A DNA stretch of 64,000 nucleotides, from NCBI RefSeq assembly GCF_021347895.1, contig NC_067134.1, positions 25,506,347-25,570,346 on the forward strand, read 5' to 3'. The notes beneath the pieces are model-generated. The model saw nothing but the letters and a program-made list of their open reading frames with translations, did not search any database and was not told the origin of the DNA. This stretch comes from Acanthochromis polyacanthus (Eukaryota; Chordata; Actinopteri; Pomacentridae). The position numbers and the translations under genes were made by a program. This document shows positions 41,901-49,291 of this stretch, in pieces. The stretch's first letter is position 1. Each line of letters begins with the position of its first letter.

Positions 41901-44900
41901 CCTCCAGCATCAGATCTGGCTCCAGCTCTGCCAGCATACCCGGTCAGTTCACTTTTTAATTTAGAGATGGGAGACAAGTTTTTTTGTTTTTTTCCTGGAG
42001 GGCCAGTTTTGGCCCGCGGACTGCATGTCTGACACCCCTGTTCTAGAGCATACTATTTCCAGAAAGGCTTACTTTTATTTGCATGTTCTTTCAGAGTCCC
42101 AGTCGAACCATTCGGGTCATTCAGACAGTGGGGTGGACACCGGCTCCTCTCATGGCCGGTCCCAGAGTGTGGTGAGCTCCATTTTCTCTGAAGCCTGGAA
42201 GAGAGGAACGCAGATCGAGGAAAACACCAAGGTATGGTTTTAATTCAAGAGAGACATCACGTATTTGTTACAGTTCCGTGCCTTTCTTCTCTGAGCTCAC
42301 ACACAGTCTGTCCTCAGCATATGAGAATGGAGGCGTCCAGAGGAGCTACGCTGCCTCACGGCTCCCACAGCCACCGCCATCACAGCCAGCATTCAGCCGA
42401 CCACCCGGCCCTGACGCCTCCTCCTCCACAGGTGCAGCAGCAGCACGCACCACCTCCTCAACACCCACCACCTCCTCAACACCCACCACCTCCTCAACAC
42501 CCAGCGGTGCAACCCCAAACCCCAACTCCACCACCCCAGACTCCAACCCCACCACAGCAGCAGCACCTGCCCCCCCAGCCTCAGTCCCCTCAGCAGGCAT
42601 TCCTCCCACCGCCACCTCCTCAGGGGCCTCCTCAGCCTCCTCAGTCCCCTCAGCAGCAGCAGCCGCCGCCCATCAGCAGCTACAACCACATGCCCCCACC
42701 TCAACAGCAGCCTCCAGCTCCCACACCCCCTCCTCCACCGCCACCGCCGCCGCCTCCCCCTCCTCCGCCTCCTCCAGTCCAAATGGTGTCCCACCACTCT
42801 CCGGCCCCCACCATGTACAAGTTCAGCACCATCACCAGGCTGCAGAACCAGAAGGCCTTCCCAGGAGCCAACCACAAGCTGCCCGGTCACCTGCACGTCA
42901 TAGGTCAGCAAGTTCTGCCCCCGGGTCCGGCTCCGGCCCCAGCGCCGGTCGTCAAACCCAACGTCAATCACATCGCTGCAAGGACTAACGTCCCGCCTCC
43001 TCCTCCTCCTCCCCCTCCTCCATCCATGCCGACCCCCGGCTCAGCGATGGCCGTGTTGAGGCTTGGTCCTCCCAGCCCGGCTGCCCCGCCTGCCTTCATC
43101 CCTCCACCCCCGGCTCCTCCACCTGCTCCACAGACCAACGGAGTAGCTTTTCCTCCCCCTCCTCCGCCCCCACCACCTCCCCCTGCTCCGGCCCCCATGA
43201 GTCACCAGGTCTGCTCCAATGGGCTGAAGCAGGCGCTAAAGGAGCGTTTCCCCAGCCCCCCCAGAGACCTCCTGTCTCCAAACGGAGGCCTGGAGGATTC
43301 CCCACCGCCTGCCCCGGCTCCACCACCCCCTCCTCCTCCACCGCCACCCCCACCACCACCTCCTCCTCCGCCCCAGCAGTTCCCAATCCCAGCCCAGTTC
43401 CCACCTCCTCCTGCACCACCACCAGCACCTCCCAAAACCTTCACCCCAGGGTTTGTCCCTCACGCTGCCTCCAAGCCCATGTCACCAGTTTCTCCTTTCC
43501 CTCCCGCGCCTCCTCCTGCTGTTCTAGCCGGCCCGACACCACCACCACCACCCCCTCCTCCACCTGCAACCCTCAAGAAGCAGTTCAGCCTCCAGGCAGG
43601 AGGCTACACCTCCAGTCACCCTCCTCCAACTCTGCCCAAGCAGCACAGCCTGTCTAAGCCAGCGTCTGCTTCCACAGGACCTCCTCAGACCATGTCTTTG
43701 GTCAAACAACTAGCAAGCCAGTTTCCTGGAGCTTCATCCCAAGCAGCCAACCACACAGAGAGCCCCAAAGCCCCCCTGTCCCCCCCTGCAGTTAAAACCA
43801 AACCAAAATGGCAGCCTGGAGGCGGCCAGCAGCTGCAGTCACCAGAGTTCCCTCCTCCTCCTCCAGATAACAACACCGGCTTCCCTGCACCGCCACCTCC
43901 TCCTCCTCCTCCACCTCCTCCTCCTGCACCTGTCACAGGCCCAACACCACCTCCTCCTCCCCTCCCTCCTGGAAATCTGGGCTCCCCCTTAAGGAAGTCA
44001 CCCTCTGGCTCCTCCGGTTTTGGAGGGAAGAAGCCTCCTCCCACCCCGCAGAGGAACTCCAGCATGAAGTCCAACTCCTCAGACTCCTACGAGGAATCCA
44101 GGAGAAACTTGCTCAGAAAATTTGCTCCCCAGGGCCACAGCCCCACTTCCTCCTCATGTCCCACCTCCTCCTCCAGTGGATCCCCTTCCAAGGACTCCTC
44201 AAACGGACCTCCTGCTCCTCCGAAACCAGGCAAGCTCAACCTGGCTAACCTCCCCTTGGCACTGCAGGCCAAAGTGGGCCAGACCAAACAGACCGGCGGC
44301 GACTTTCCTTCCCCACCACCTGAGTGCGCCTACTTCCCACCTCCTCCTCCGGCATCTGACCTCTTCCCCCCTCCACCACCTCCAGGCAGTGACGCCCACA
44401 GCGGTGGACCCCCCAGGGTGGCGGTGGTCAACCCCCAGCCCCAGGCTCCCCCTCCTCCACCACCCATCTCCCTCGTCAGCAACTCGACGTGGGGAAAGAG
44501 CTCACTGAAAAAGACTCCTCCAGCCACACTGGGGCGACGTAGCAACACCGCCCCAGAACCTCCCCCTCTATCACCCCCTCCCACCTCCCCAAAGGGCAGC
44601 TCAGGCCAGCCCAATTTCCTGGAGGACCTCAACCGGACACTGAAGCGAAAGTCGGTCGGTCGCCAGGGTTCCGTTAACTCCGCCGGCCTCTCGGGGAAGT
44701 TGGACCCTGCGGGGACTATGGACGACATGGCGCTGCCCCCGCCGCCCCCCGAGCTGCTCCTGGACCAAGAGAAGCAAACCAATGGAGGAAACGGTGGCTA
44801 CATGTCTGGAAACATCTCAGGCTATGCAACGCTACGACGAGGACCCCCGCCTGCACCCCCCAAACGAGGGGACACCACCAAACTTACCGGAGAGTGTTGA
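24765..44900 (+). CDS. raph1: raph1, Ras-association and PH domain protein (lamellipodin), 16 coding exons
   Basis: Lamellipodin links activated Ras-family GTPases and phosphoinositides at the plasma membrane to Ena/VASP proteins, promoting actin growth at the leading edge. The exon chain is 24765-24884, 25211-25316, 25478-25672, 26698-27125, 28313-28399, 28891-28965, 34251-34328, 36452-36611, 37919-38040, 38351-38416, 39377-39520, 40165-40275, 41627-41725, 41822-41942, 42095-42231 and 42318-44900. All junctions are GT/AG and the phases agree, giving 1543 residues, or 1489 without exons 5 and 6 (human canonical form about 1250). The N-terminus [20 protein letters not shown] is nearly identical to human RAPH1. 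A coiled-coil-like stretch (338-363), RA domain (about 364-457), PH domain (about 491-600) and a very long proline-rich tail with FPPPP/LPPPP EVH1 ligands follow. The related family member APBB1IP has a different, shorter tail, so raph1 is preferred. Whether this is the a or b teleost duplicate is not decidable here. Confidence 0.97.
25059..25124. repeat. (TG)n microsatellite in raph1 intron 1
   Basis: About 33 uninterrupted TG units. Confidence 0.98.
25211..25316 (+). CDS. raph1: raph1 coding exon 2
   Basis: Starts after tgtgtgtag, ends before gtgagg with one base carried over. Encodes [10 protein letters not shown] through the conserved [19 protein letters not shown]. Confidence 0.95.
25478..25672 (+). 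CDS. raph1: raph1 coding exon 3
   Basis: Follows ccctccag and ends before gtagtc. Encodes [20 protein letters not shown], conserved in lamellipodins, followed by a less conserved Ser/Gly-rich part. Confidence 0.94.
25787..26310. mobile_element. unclassified repeat-like segment in raph1 intron 3
   Basis: The left edge tggtcctctacttatgtcgg is followed by a short inverted repeat (cggagttccg and cggaactccg). This resembles transposon terminal sequence. No clear right end or coding remnant was found, so the limits and class are uncertain. Confidence 0.3.
26698..27125 (+). CDS. raph1: raph1 coding exon 4
   Basis: Starts after gtaattag, ends before gtatga in phase 0. Encodes [20 protein letters not shown], a serine run of 10 residues, and [13 protein letters not shown], matching the human order. 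The serine tract comes from TCC/TCG repeats. Confidence 0.94.
27550..28184 (+). mobile_element. internally deleted Tigger/pogo-like element in raph1 intron 4
   Basis: Begins cagtcgtccctcaccatatc after a TA and ends with the approximate inverse gacgagggaccact. The middle contains a frame reading [19 protein letters not shown] (about 27975-28025), resembling the N-terminus of Tigger/jerky-type CENP-B-like transposases. The rest of the transposase is absent, so this is a non-autonomous derivative. Confidence 0.65.
28313..28399 (+). CDS. raph1: raph1 coding exon 5, candidate in-frame cassette
   Basis: A strong acceptor (pyrimidine tract ending cacctcccag) and donor (gtaagt) enclose exactly 29 codons in phase 0, [18 protein letters not shown] onward. 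Including or skipping it keeps the frame between exon 4 and exon 7. I do not recall it in the human canonical protein, so alternative use is likely. Its mammalian counterpart is not certain. Confidence 0.65.
28891..28965 (+). CDS. raph1: raph1 coding exon 6, candidate in-frame cassette
   Basis: The acceptor tttcaacccaag and donor gtgact bound 25 codons in phase 0 containing [17 protein letters not shown] and ending LLTK. The end joins well to [11 protein letters not shown] of the next exon; the related APBB1IP has [11 protein letters not shown] at this place. Absent from the human canonical form as I remember it. Confidence 0.65.
29995..30358 (+). mobile_element. LINE 3' fragment (L2/Maui-like) with 14-bp target duplication
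   Basis: The segment holds words typical of a widespread fish LINE 3' region: ggtgctggagcctatcccag, ccctggacaggtcaccagtc, caatttagagtaaccaatta and gtactggagaaaaccc-like text (here gtacccggagaaaacccacg). It is flanked by exact copies of aattgtcccaaagt at 29981-29994 and 30359-30372, as expected for target-primed insertion. It is 5'-truncated with no coding sequence. The L2/Maui family name is from memory. Confidence 0.75.
31823..32863 (+). mobile_element. composite CACTG-ended repeat with inner TTAA element (copy B)
   Basis: Begins cactgcaaaagctcaaaatc and ends attttttccagtg, with TA on both sides. The inner element occupies about 32026-32550, starting at a TTAA with ccctcctgtcgtcctg and ending aggacaacaggaggg. 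It lies in the raph1 intron before exon 7. Confidence 0.7.
34008..34040 (+). CDS. raph1: candidate alternative first coding exon of raph1
   Basis: An ATG in strong context (agcATGg) is followed by ten more codons ([11 protein letters not shown]) and then a strong donor, gtaagc, in phase 0. Exon 7, 210 bp downstream, also starts in phase 0 with [11 protein letters not shown], so the two would join in frame. The product would lack the N-terminal 300-odd residues but keep the RA, PH and proline-rich parts. No promoter element was firmly identified upstream. This is an inference from splice signals only. Confidence 0.4.
34251..34328 (+). CDS. raph1: raph1 coding exon 7
   Basis: Twenty-six codons, [20 protein letters not shown] onward, identical or nearly so to human RAPH1. 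It forms the helical segment preceding the RA domain. Flanked by gtccatccag and gtagaa. Confidence 0.97.
35384..36274. mobile_element. fold-back derivative of the TTAA element
   Basis: The left half begins ccctcctgttgtcttcattt and the right half ends in its inverse, aaatgaggaaaacaggg followed by TTAA. Inverted similarity runs for over 300 bp on each side. Normal copies have two different ends; here the same end occurs twice. Near the centre is a TA/TG microsatellite. It ends about 180 bp before raph1 exon 8. Confidence 0.7.
35962..36030. repeat. compound (TA)n(TG)n microsatellite
   Basis: About 25 TA units followed by about 9 TG units, inside the fold-back element. Confidence 0.97.
36452..36611 (+). 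CDS. raph1: raph1 coding exon 8 (RA domain, first part)
   Basis: Follows a long pyrimidine tract and ends before gtaaga with one base carried over. Encodes [20 protein letters not shown] and continues to ETITELQM, the ubiquitin-fold RA domain that contacts Ras/Rap GTPases. Confidence 0.97.
36707..37708 (+). mobile_element. complete non-autonomous hAT-like element with internal minisatellite
   Basis: Ends are inverted: caggggtgtcaaactcattt at the left and catgtttgacacccctg at the right. The flanks aagtaaac (36699-36706) and atgtaaac (37709-37716) match at 7 of 8 bases, the hAT target size. The central 500-600 bp is a degenerate tandem array of gacaaaa/gagacaaa words. No transposase. This is the best-preserved copy of the family in the window. 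Confidence 0.88.
37919..38040 (+). CDS. raph1: raph1 coding exon 9 (RA domain, second part)
   Basis: Begins with the last two bases of a split glutamate codon. Encodes [20 protein letters not shown] through KYALFKNPQ, matching human RAPH1 almost residue for residue. Confidence 0.97.
38351..38416 (+). CDS. raph1: raph1 coding exon 10
   Basis: Twenty-two codons, [20 protein letters not shown] and LE, linking RA and PH domains. Phase 0 at both borders (ttccag, gtaaaa). Confidence 0.96.
38614..38694. repeat. palindrome, 40-bp arms with 1-bp centre
   Basis: The arm ttaagaacattcacaaaaaa and following bases are mirrored at 38655-38694 with a single mismatch. It is internal to the TTAA element and has a counterpart at 46118-46198. 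Confidence 0.9.
38896..38936. repeat. T18-G23 homopolymer junction
   Basis: Eighteen T followed directly by 23 G. Related copies lack the G-run at this place. Confidence 0.9.
39377..39520 (+). CDS. raph1: raph1 coding exon 11 (PH domain, first part)
   Basis: Forty-eight codons including [20 protein letters not shown], the first strands of the PH fold with the basic loop KKSWKKR that contacts phosphoinositide heads. Phase 0 both ends. Confidence 0.97.
40165..40275 (+). CDS. raph1: raph1 coding exon 12 (PH domain)
   Basis: Encodes [20 protein letters not shown] and [13 protein letters not shown]. Acceptor tctctgcag, donor gtaaag. Confidence 0.97.
41627..41725 (+). CDS. raph1: raph1 coding exon 13 (PH domain, last part)
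   Basis: Thirty-three codons, [20 protein letters not shown] through [11 protein letters not shown], containing the invariant tryptophan of the C-terminal PH helix. Confidence 0.97.
41822..41942 (+). CDS. raph1: raph1 coding exon 14
   Basis: Encodes [20 protein letters not shown] and a serine-rich stretch; one base is carried into exon 15. Confidence 0.96.
41995..42040 (+). mobile_element. 3' terminal scrap of the hAT-like family
   Basis: gggccagttttggcccgcgg through catgtctgacacccctg matches the right end of the 36.7-kb element. It lies in the 152-bp intron between raph1 exons 14 and 15. Confidence 0.7.
42095..42231 (+). CDS. raph1: raph1 coding exon 15
   Basis: Encodes [20 protein letters not shown] and [20 protein letters not shown], closely matching human RAPH1. 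Donor gtatgg, phase 0. Confidence 0.96.
42318..44900 (+). CDS. raph1: raph1 terminal exon 16, proline-rich Ena/VASP-binding tail
   Basis: The acceptor tgtcctcag joins in phase 0 to HMRMEASRG, aligned with human ARMES. The exon gives 860 residues and a TGA at 44898-44900. It has many polyproline tracts (one of about 18 prolines) and EVH1 ligand cores such as [28 protein letters not shown] and LPPPPPE. Conserved blocks include [47 protein letters not shown] and the end [17 protein letters not shown]. The Gln/Pro-rich part before KFSTITRLQ is much longer than in human. Other-frame open frames over this exon are composition artefacts. Confidence 0.97.
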   Translation, partial: HMRMEASRGATLPHGSHSHRHHSQHSADHPALTPPPPQVQQQHAPPPQHPPPPQHPPPPQHPAVQPQTPTPPPQTPTPPQQQHLPPQPQSPQQAFLPPPPPQGPPQPPQSPQQQQPPPISSYNHMPPPQQQPPAPTPPPPPPPPPPPPPPPPPVQMVSHHSPAPTMYKFSTITRLQNQKAFPGANHKLPGHLHVIGQQVLPPGPAPAPAPVVKPNVNHIAARTNVPPPPPPPPPPSMPTPGSAMAVLRLGPPSPAAPPAFIPPPPAPPPAPQTNGVAFPPPPPPPPPPPAPAPMSHQVCSNGLKQALKERFPSPPRDLLSPNGGLEDSPPPAPAPPPPPPPPPPPPPPPPPPQQFPIPAQFPPPPAPPPAPPKTFTPGFVPHAASKPMSPVSPFPPAPPPAVLAGPTPPPPPPPPPATLKKQFSLQAGGYTSSHPPPTLPKQHSLSKPASASTGPPQTMSLVKQLASQFPGASSQAANHTESPKAPLSPPAVKTKPKWQPGGGQQLQSPEFPPPPPDNNTGFPAPPPPPPPPPPPPAPVTGPTPPPPPLPPGNLGSPLRKSPSGSSGFGGKKPPPTPQRNSSMKSNSSDSYEESRRNLLRKFAPQGHSPTSSSCPTSSSSGSPSKDSSNGPPAPPKPGKLNLANLPLALQAKVGQTKQTGGDFPSPPPECAYFPPPPPASDLFPPPPPPGSDAHSGGPPRVAVVNPQPQAPPPPPPISLVSNSTWGKSSLKKTPPATLGRRSNTAPEPPPLSPPPTSPKGSSGQPNFLEDLNRTLKRKSVGRQGSVNSAGLSGKLDPAGTMDDMALPPPPPELLLDQEKQTNGGNGGYMSGNISGYATLRRGPPPAPPKRGDTTKLTGEC

Positions 44901-45742
44901 ACTTTGACGTCAACACACAAAAAAGAAGGATGAACAGATGAAGAAAGAGTATACTGAAGTAAACATGCATTGAACTACTCCTGACTGTGTATATACGAAG
45001 CCAAACCAGACCGTGGTTGATTAGTGTTTGCTAATTATTGCATTTTTTTAACATGCTAGGCATTCTAGATCAGTGGGGTTTACAGTATCAGGACGGCTCA
45101 GACTGGAGCAGGCAGGTTTGAAGTCGCAGAAAAGTGAACATTTTTGCGATTATCTAAACTCTCTGGATTACATTGCGTCTCCCTGTGTGGTAAACCCCAC
45201 ACATCTGGTCCACCTGGCAGATGTAAACAAACACTAAATACGAGTTGTGCAAATATTACCGGATCCAGGTCTGAGCCAAATCACGTATCCGCTTCTTCGC
45301 CATAAGTTCGTGCCACGTACTGGAGACAAACAAAAAAACGGAAACGCATCGGGATCTTTCTGCTTTGGTACTGCATGGACCACATGTTAACAACGAGCTG
45401 TAAATCATGACGCTGTTCCGGCGTGTGCGCATGTGTGTGTACGAGAGAAACGGACCGAATATGCATGCATGCATTGTGCGCATGCATGCGTGTGTGTGTG
45501 ATTCCATGGTGGTGAAGTAGTTAACCGTGAGGCGGAGAGGGGGGTGGTTAGGTTTGCTTTTATACCGAAATTATTTAATGACTGGTAAATGGAAGGATTT
45601 TTCTATAAGTGTCTTTTAACGGCTGGTCAACAAAATGTAGAGGAACAGAGCGGCATTAAAGGAATGTATACGAAAGGTGAAAAGATTACAAAACATACAT
45701 GTGAAGGCAGTAGGGCTAGAATGAATAACGAATATTCAGATA

Positions 45743-46734
45743 CACTGCAAAAACTCAAAGTCTCACCAAGTCTATTAGTCTTATTTTTAGTCAGAATGTC
45801 TCATCTCACTTGATTTAAGGTAAATTCACTTAACAAGAGTTCTTTCAGCAGATGGAGGGACTTGTTTTAAGACAACGCATCTTAAATATCTTAAGTCAAA
45901 CAATCTTTAAATTATCTTGTTGCAAGTTGAATTTTACAAGAAAACTTGAAAGAAGTTAAACCCTCATGTCGTCCTGCGGGTCAGATTGACCCGTTTTAAA
46001 ATTTGAAAATGTGGGGAAAAAATATATTTTCACAGTGAAACTTCTGATGTCCACATTTTCAACATTTTGGGAAATTTTTGAACATTTTTGGGTGGAAAAA
46101 AATGTTAAGAATGTTTCTTAAGAACATCAACAAAAAAATCAACCAAAATCCAGCGAAATTCGCTGGATTTTGGTTGATTTTTTTGTTGATGTTCTTAAAG
46201 AAAATATCAGAAGTTTTACTGATATATATGTAATCACTTTAGATATTTTCAGGTTTTATTTTGGAAAATTTTTACTAATTTTTCGAAAATATTTACAAGA
46301 ATTTTCTTGCCAAATTTGGGGGATTTTTAAAAAAATAAACTTTTAAGAAATTATTTGAATTTTCTTCCTAAAGTTTTTGCAAATTTTCAGAAATTTGGGG
46401 AATTGTTTTGCTGATTTTTGGGATTTTTTTTTGGTGCCAATAAATGAGGACAACAGGAGGGTTAGTACATCTCAAATTAGGTTACATGAAATTGAAAATC
46501 TGTTTTTGAGTGAAAAACATTTTTTTATACAGCATATCTGGCTTATTTTAAGGCTCGTAAGTCTGACAGTCCTGATGAAATGGAGCTTAAAATACGTTTT
46601 CCCAGCTAATTTTGAGATCTCAATATTCTAAATATATCTTATTTCAAGAAATCTTACCATTCACTTATTTCAAGGTAAAAGTTTCTTGAAATCTGTTTTT
46701 TTTTCTTGTTTTGAGAGGGGCATTTTCACCGTCT
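45743..46734 (+). mobile_element. composite CACTG-ended repeat with inner TTAA element (copy C)
   Basis: Starts cactgcaaaaactcaaagtc after TA. The right end has decayed (cattttcaccgtctg). The inner element spans about 45961-46461, beginning ccctcatgtcgtcctg and ending aggacaacaggaggg then TTA. It contains a perfect 40-bp palindrome. Confidence 0.65.
46118..46198. repeat. perfect palindrome, 40-bp arms with 1-bp centre
   Basis: The arm ttaagaacatcaacaaaaaa and its continuation to 46157 is mirrored exactly at 46159-46198 around a single central A. Confidence 0.95.
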
Positions 46735-46930
46735 GAATATTCGGCTATTCGGGTCCAGCCCTAGAAGGCAGTGATTCAGTAACCCAGTGTACCTGTTATA
46801 TGTGTTTTTCGACTGTTTCACAAATCAGAAGGAAGCCTTATTCCCAAAGTCTTGCACAGAGGTCCAAACAGAAAGGAGATATCTTCCACGGGCTCAGCAG
46901 AGTCTGGACTGTGCAACTGGAAAAAATAAA

Positions 46931-48028
46931 GACGATTTTCTTTTTAATTTCATGCAAAACTTTTAACGGACTTGTGTAAAATGCTGAGGAGGCCTACGGT
47001 GGTGTATCTTCGTGGACTGTGTGAGTTCCCTGTATGCTGGCTTGATTTTGGACCTTATCCTTCAGTTTGTATCTGTACAGTTGCAGCTGCTGCTTTCCGT
47101 TACCGTCTTTCTCCCGCTGCCTTTTTTCGGTCACCCCGTCCGGGACGTGCAGACTGGATTCAGCCAAGGCGACCCCCGTTCAAAGAGATGCATTCGTCTG
47201 GTTAATGTACAGAGCGTGAATCATGTAGTGAAGAACAGAAATCATCCGACTCGCATTAATTAGACTGAATGTTGCTTTCGACTCCGTGTGTATCGAATCT
47301 CGTTTCGTCATGGTGCCATTGCTGCTTCGGCCCTAGAGTGTATCAGGAAGGGCTCCATCTCCAGCGGCAACGCCTTCATTTTTAGGGTGCTAGCGCCGTC
47401 CTTCAAGGAACTCGTTCTCAGCAGGATGACATATCATTGATATCATTTAAACTGCTTTTTAAATTGGCTTTAGTGTGGAAATGCGTGCTGTGTAAATGTT
47501 TTACAGGTTGTGAGTTCCCAGGAGGAGGCCGTCATGTCCGCAAAGTCCTCCGAGCTCGTCACGGAGACGCAATTCCTGTGCTCTACTTTTCGTCCTACGG
47601 CCACCTGGAGGCGCCGTACCTTTTCTTATGGCTGAATGTCATTGTCCTGACCGGGATGTTTGCTAACAGTACAGTATGTAAGTTATTGATGTGCTGACGT
47701 GAACATGTGGGGCCAAATGAAGTGAAGAAAAATGGTTACAGATAGAGTAAATGTGTCCTCTTTCATATAAACTGAAAATCACAATATAAATGTTCAAACC
47801 AGATTCCGACATGTCTCAGAGTGCTCATTTGTTCAGATGCGTTTGGAGAGCATCTGTGTTGGTTTTTCATTTTATGAAAGTACAGATTGTATTGACTTCA
47901 TCTGTGAGGCTCACACTCCCTCTAGTGGTCGTATCCTGCTCTACACGGTGCATTTTATGGCAGAACTTGGAAAAGTTAAAATCCCATGTGTTTCATTAGC
48001 TGGCCAGCACCTACTTATAAGTCTAACC
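46931..48028. other. intergenic DNA between raph1 and spp2
   Basis: Contains short frames around 46972-47263 and 47437-47697 without recognisable domains. It may be distal raph1 3' UTR. A CTCF-like word on the minus strand (ccactagagggagt, 47915-47928) matches 12 of 14 core positions. Confidence 0.35.
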
Positions 48029-49074
48029 CAGAGGTGTCAAACTCATTCTAGTTCAGGTCCACATCCAGCCCAGTTTGATTTCAAGTGGCCAGTACAATCA
48101 CAGCATAATGACCTATAAATAACCACAACTCCTAATTTTAATCACAGGTATCTGGAACTGAACAATATAGTATTTTACTTTATGGTCAAAACAACCAAAA
48201 ACAAGACTAAATATTACAAAAAAACGAGACACAGAACGACAAAAACGAGAAAAAAATACAAAATGTGAAACAAACGACATGAAACAAAACAAAAAGAGAC
48301 AAAAAGTTAGGCAAAAAAGTTACAAAGTATCAAAAAAATGGACAGACGACACAAGCGAGATTTTTTAAAAAACCAAAATGACACAATGTAAAAAAACGAA
48401 TAAAGCAAAACACAAAATGACAAAAATCACACTCAAAATGGCAAAACCGAGAAAAAAATGACAAAAAAGATGAACAATATGAAACAAAACAAAGACTAAA
48501 AATTCGCCAAAAAAGTTACAAAGCGACACAAAAGAGTCAAAAACAATTATACACAAGCAAGACAAAAAAAACCCACAAAACCACAAAAAAATGACAAAGC
48601 AAAACACAAAATGACCAAAAAAATCCACGCGAGACAACAAGGAAACAAACTGAGACAAACAACAAAAGTCACACAAAAAGGAAGCAACAAGACAAAATAT
48701 TACAAAAAGTAGACAGAAAATGAAAAAAATGAGACAAACAATATGAACCAAAACAAAAAATTGGACAAAGAAGTTACAAAGCGACAAAAATTGGACACAA
48801 ACGAGACAAAAATGTATTAAACGGAACAAAATGGCAAAAAAGACACAAAAAGGAAACAAATTAACAAAAAATTACAGAAAAGACACACAAAATGACCAAT
48901 CTAGTATTTTACTTTCAAAACAACTTGTCATGGTCTAGAAATTATTTTAAATGTAAAGTTTTACTAATTTACAATCTGCAGTTAATGTCTTCTCTGTAAT
49001 TTTTACACTGAGGACCGGATTGGACCCTCTGCAGGGCCGGTTTTGGCCCACGAGCCGCATGTTTGACACCCCTG
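48029..49074 (+). mobile_element. non-autonomous hAT-like element with internal minisatellite
   Basis: Begins cagaggtgtcaaactcattc and ends gtttgacacccctg. Same arrangement as the 36.7-kb copy, with a central A-rich array of about 700 bp. Target duplication (gtctaacc, atctttcc) is only weakly preserved. Confidence 0.8.
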
Positions 49075-49146
49075 ATCTTTCCAGTTAAATTCAATTAAAA
49101 AGGAATAAAACGGTGACACAAAAAAAAAACTCGATATGCAAAATAT

Positions 49147-49152
49147 TTTAAT
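49147..49152 (-). terminator. spp2: spp2 polyadenylation signal candidate
   Basis: ATTAAA on the minus strand shortly after the stop codon. Confidence 0.5.
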
Positions 49153-49193
49153 TCAAGTTTGTCTCCTAAATGAATCTGGAGTGAGCTGAAGTT

Positions 49194-49291
49194 TCACACC
49201 AGGAAGTTGCTGAAAGTGTCTCCTCTCTGCTGGAGTTCTGGGGTCTGAACGGAGCGACCGGGCTGGACAGGAGGCGCAGAAGGAGCTGGAG
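49194..49291 (-). CDS. spp2: spp2 exon 6 (stop)
   Basis: Encodes APAPSAPPVQPGRSVQTPEL and a short tail ending in TGA at 49194-49196. A poly(A)-type ATTAAA on the minus strand (plus 49147-49152) follows about 45 bp downstream. Confidence 0.85.

Larger units (their letters stand above)
44901..46930 (+). other. raph1: presumed raph1 3' untranslated region
   Basis: No further splice is needed after the stop. A Pumilio-type word tgtatata lies at 44988-44995 and a cluster of TGCATG words (Rbfox type) at about 45462-45492. An AATAAA occurs at 46925-46930. The composite repeat copy C would be part of the transcript if that signal is used. The real end is not proved. Confidence 0.4.

Noticed and set aside
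42278..44782. Other long frames over raph1 exon 16 on both strands
   Set aside because: They are shadows of the proline-rich coding sequence (Gly-, Ser-/Thr- or Arg-rich); only the frame joined to exon 15 matches lamellipodin.
46972..47697. Short frames after raph1 as a separate small gene
   Set aside because: No family resemblance and no splice-supported structure; they may be 3' UTR or intergenic DNA.
48365..48859. 164-codon Phe/Leu/Val-rich minus-strand frame
   Set aside because: It lies wholly in the A-rich array of a hAT-like element and has no conserved motif.
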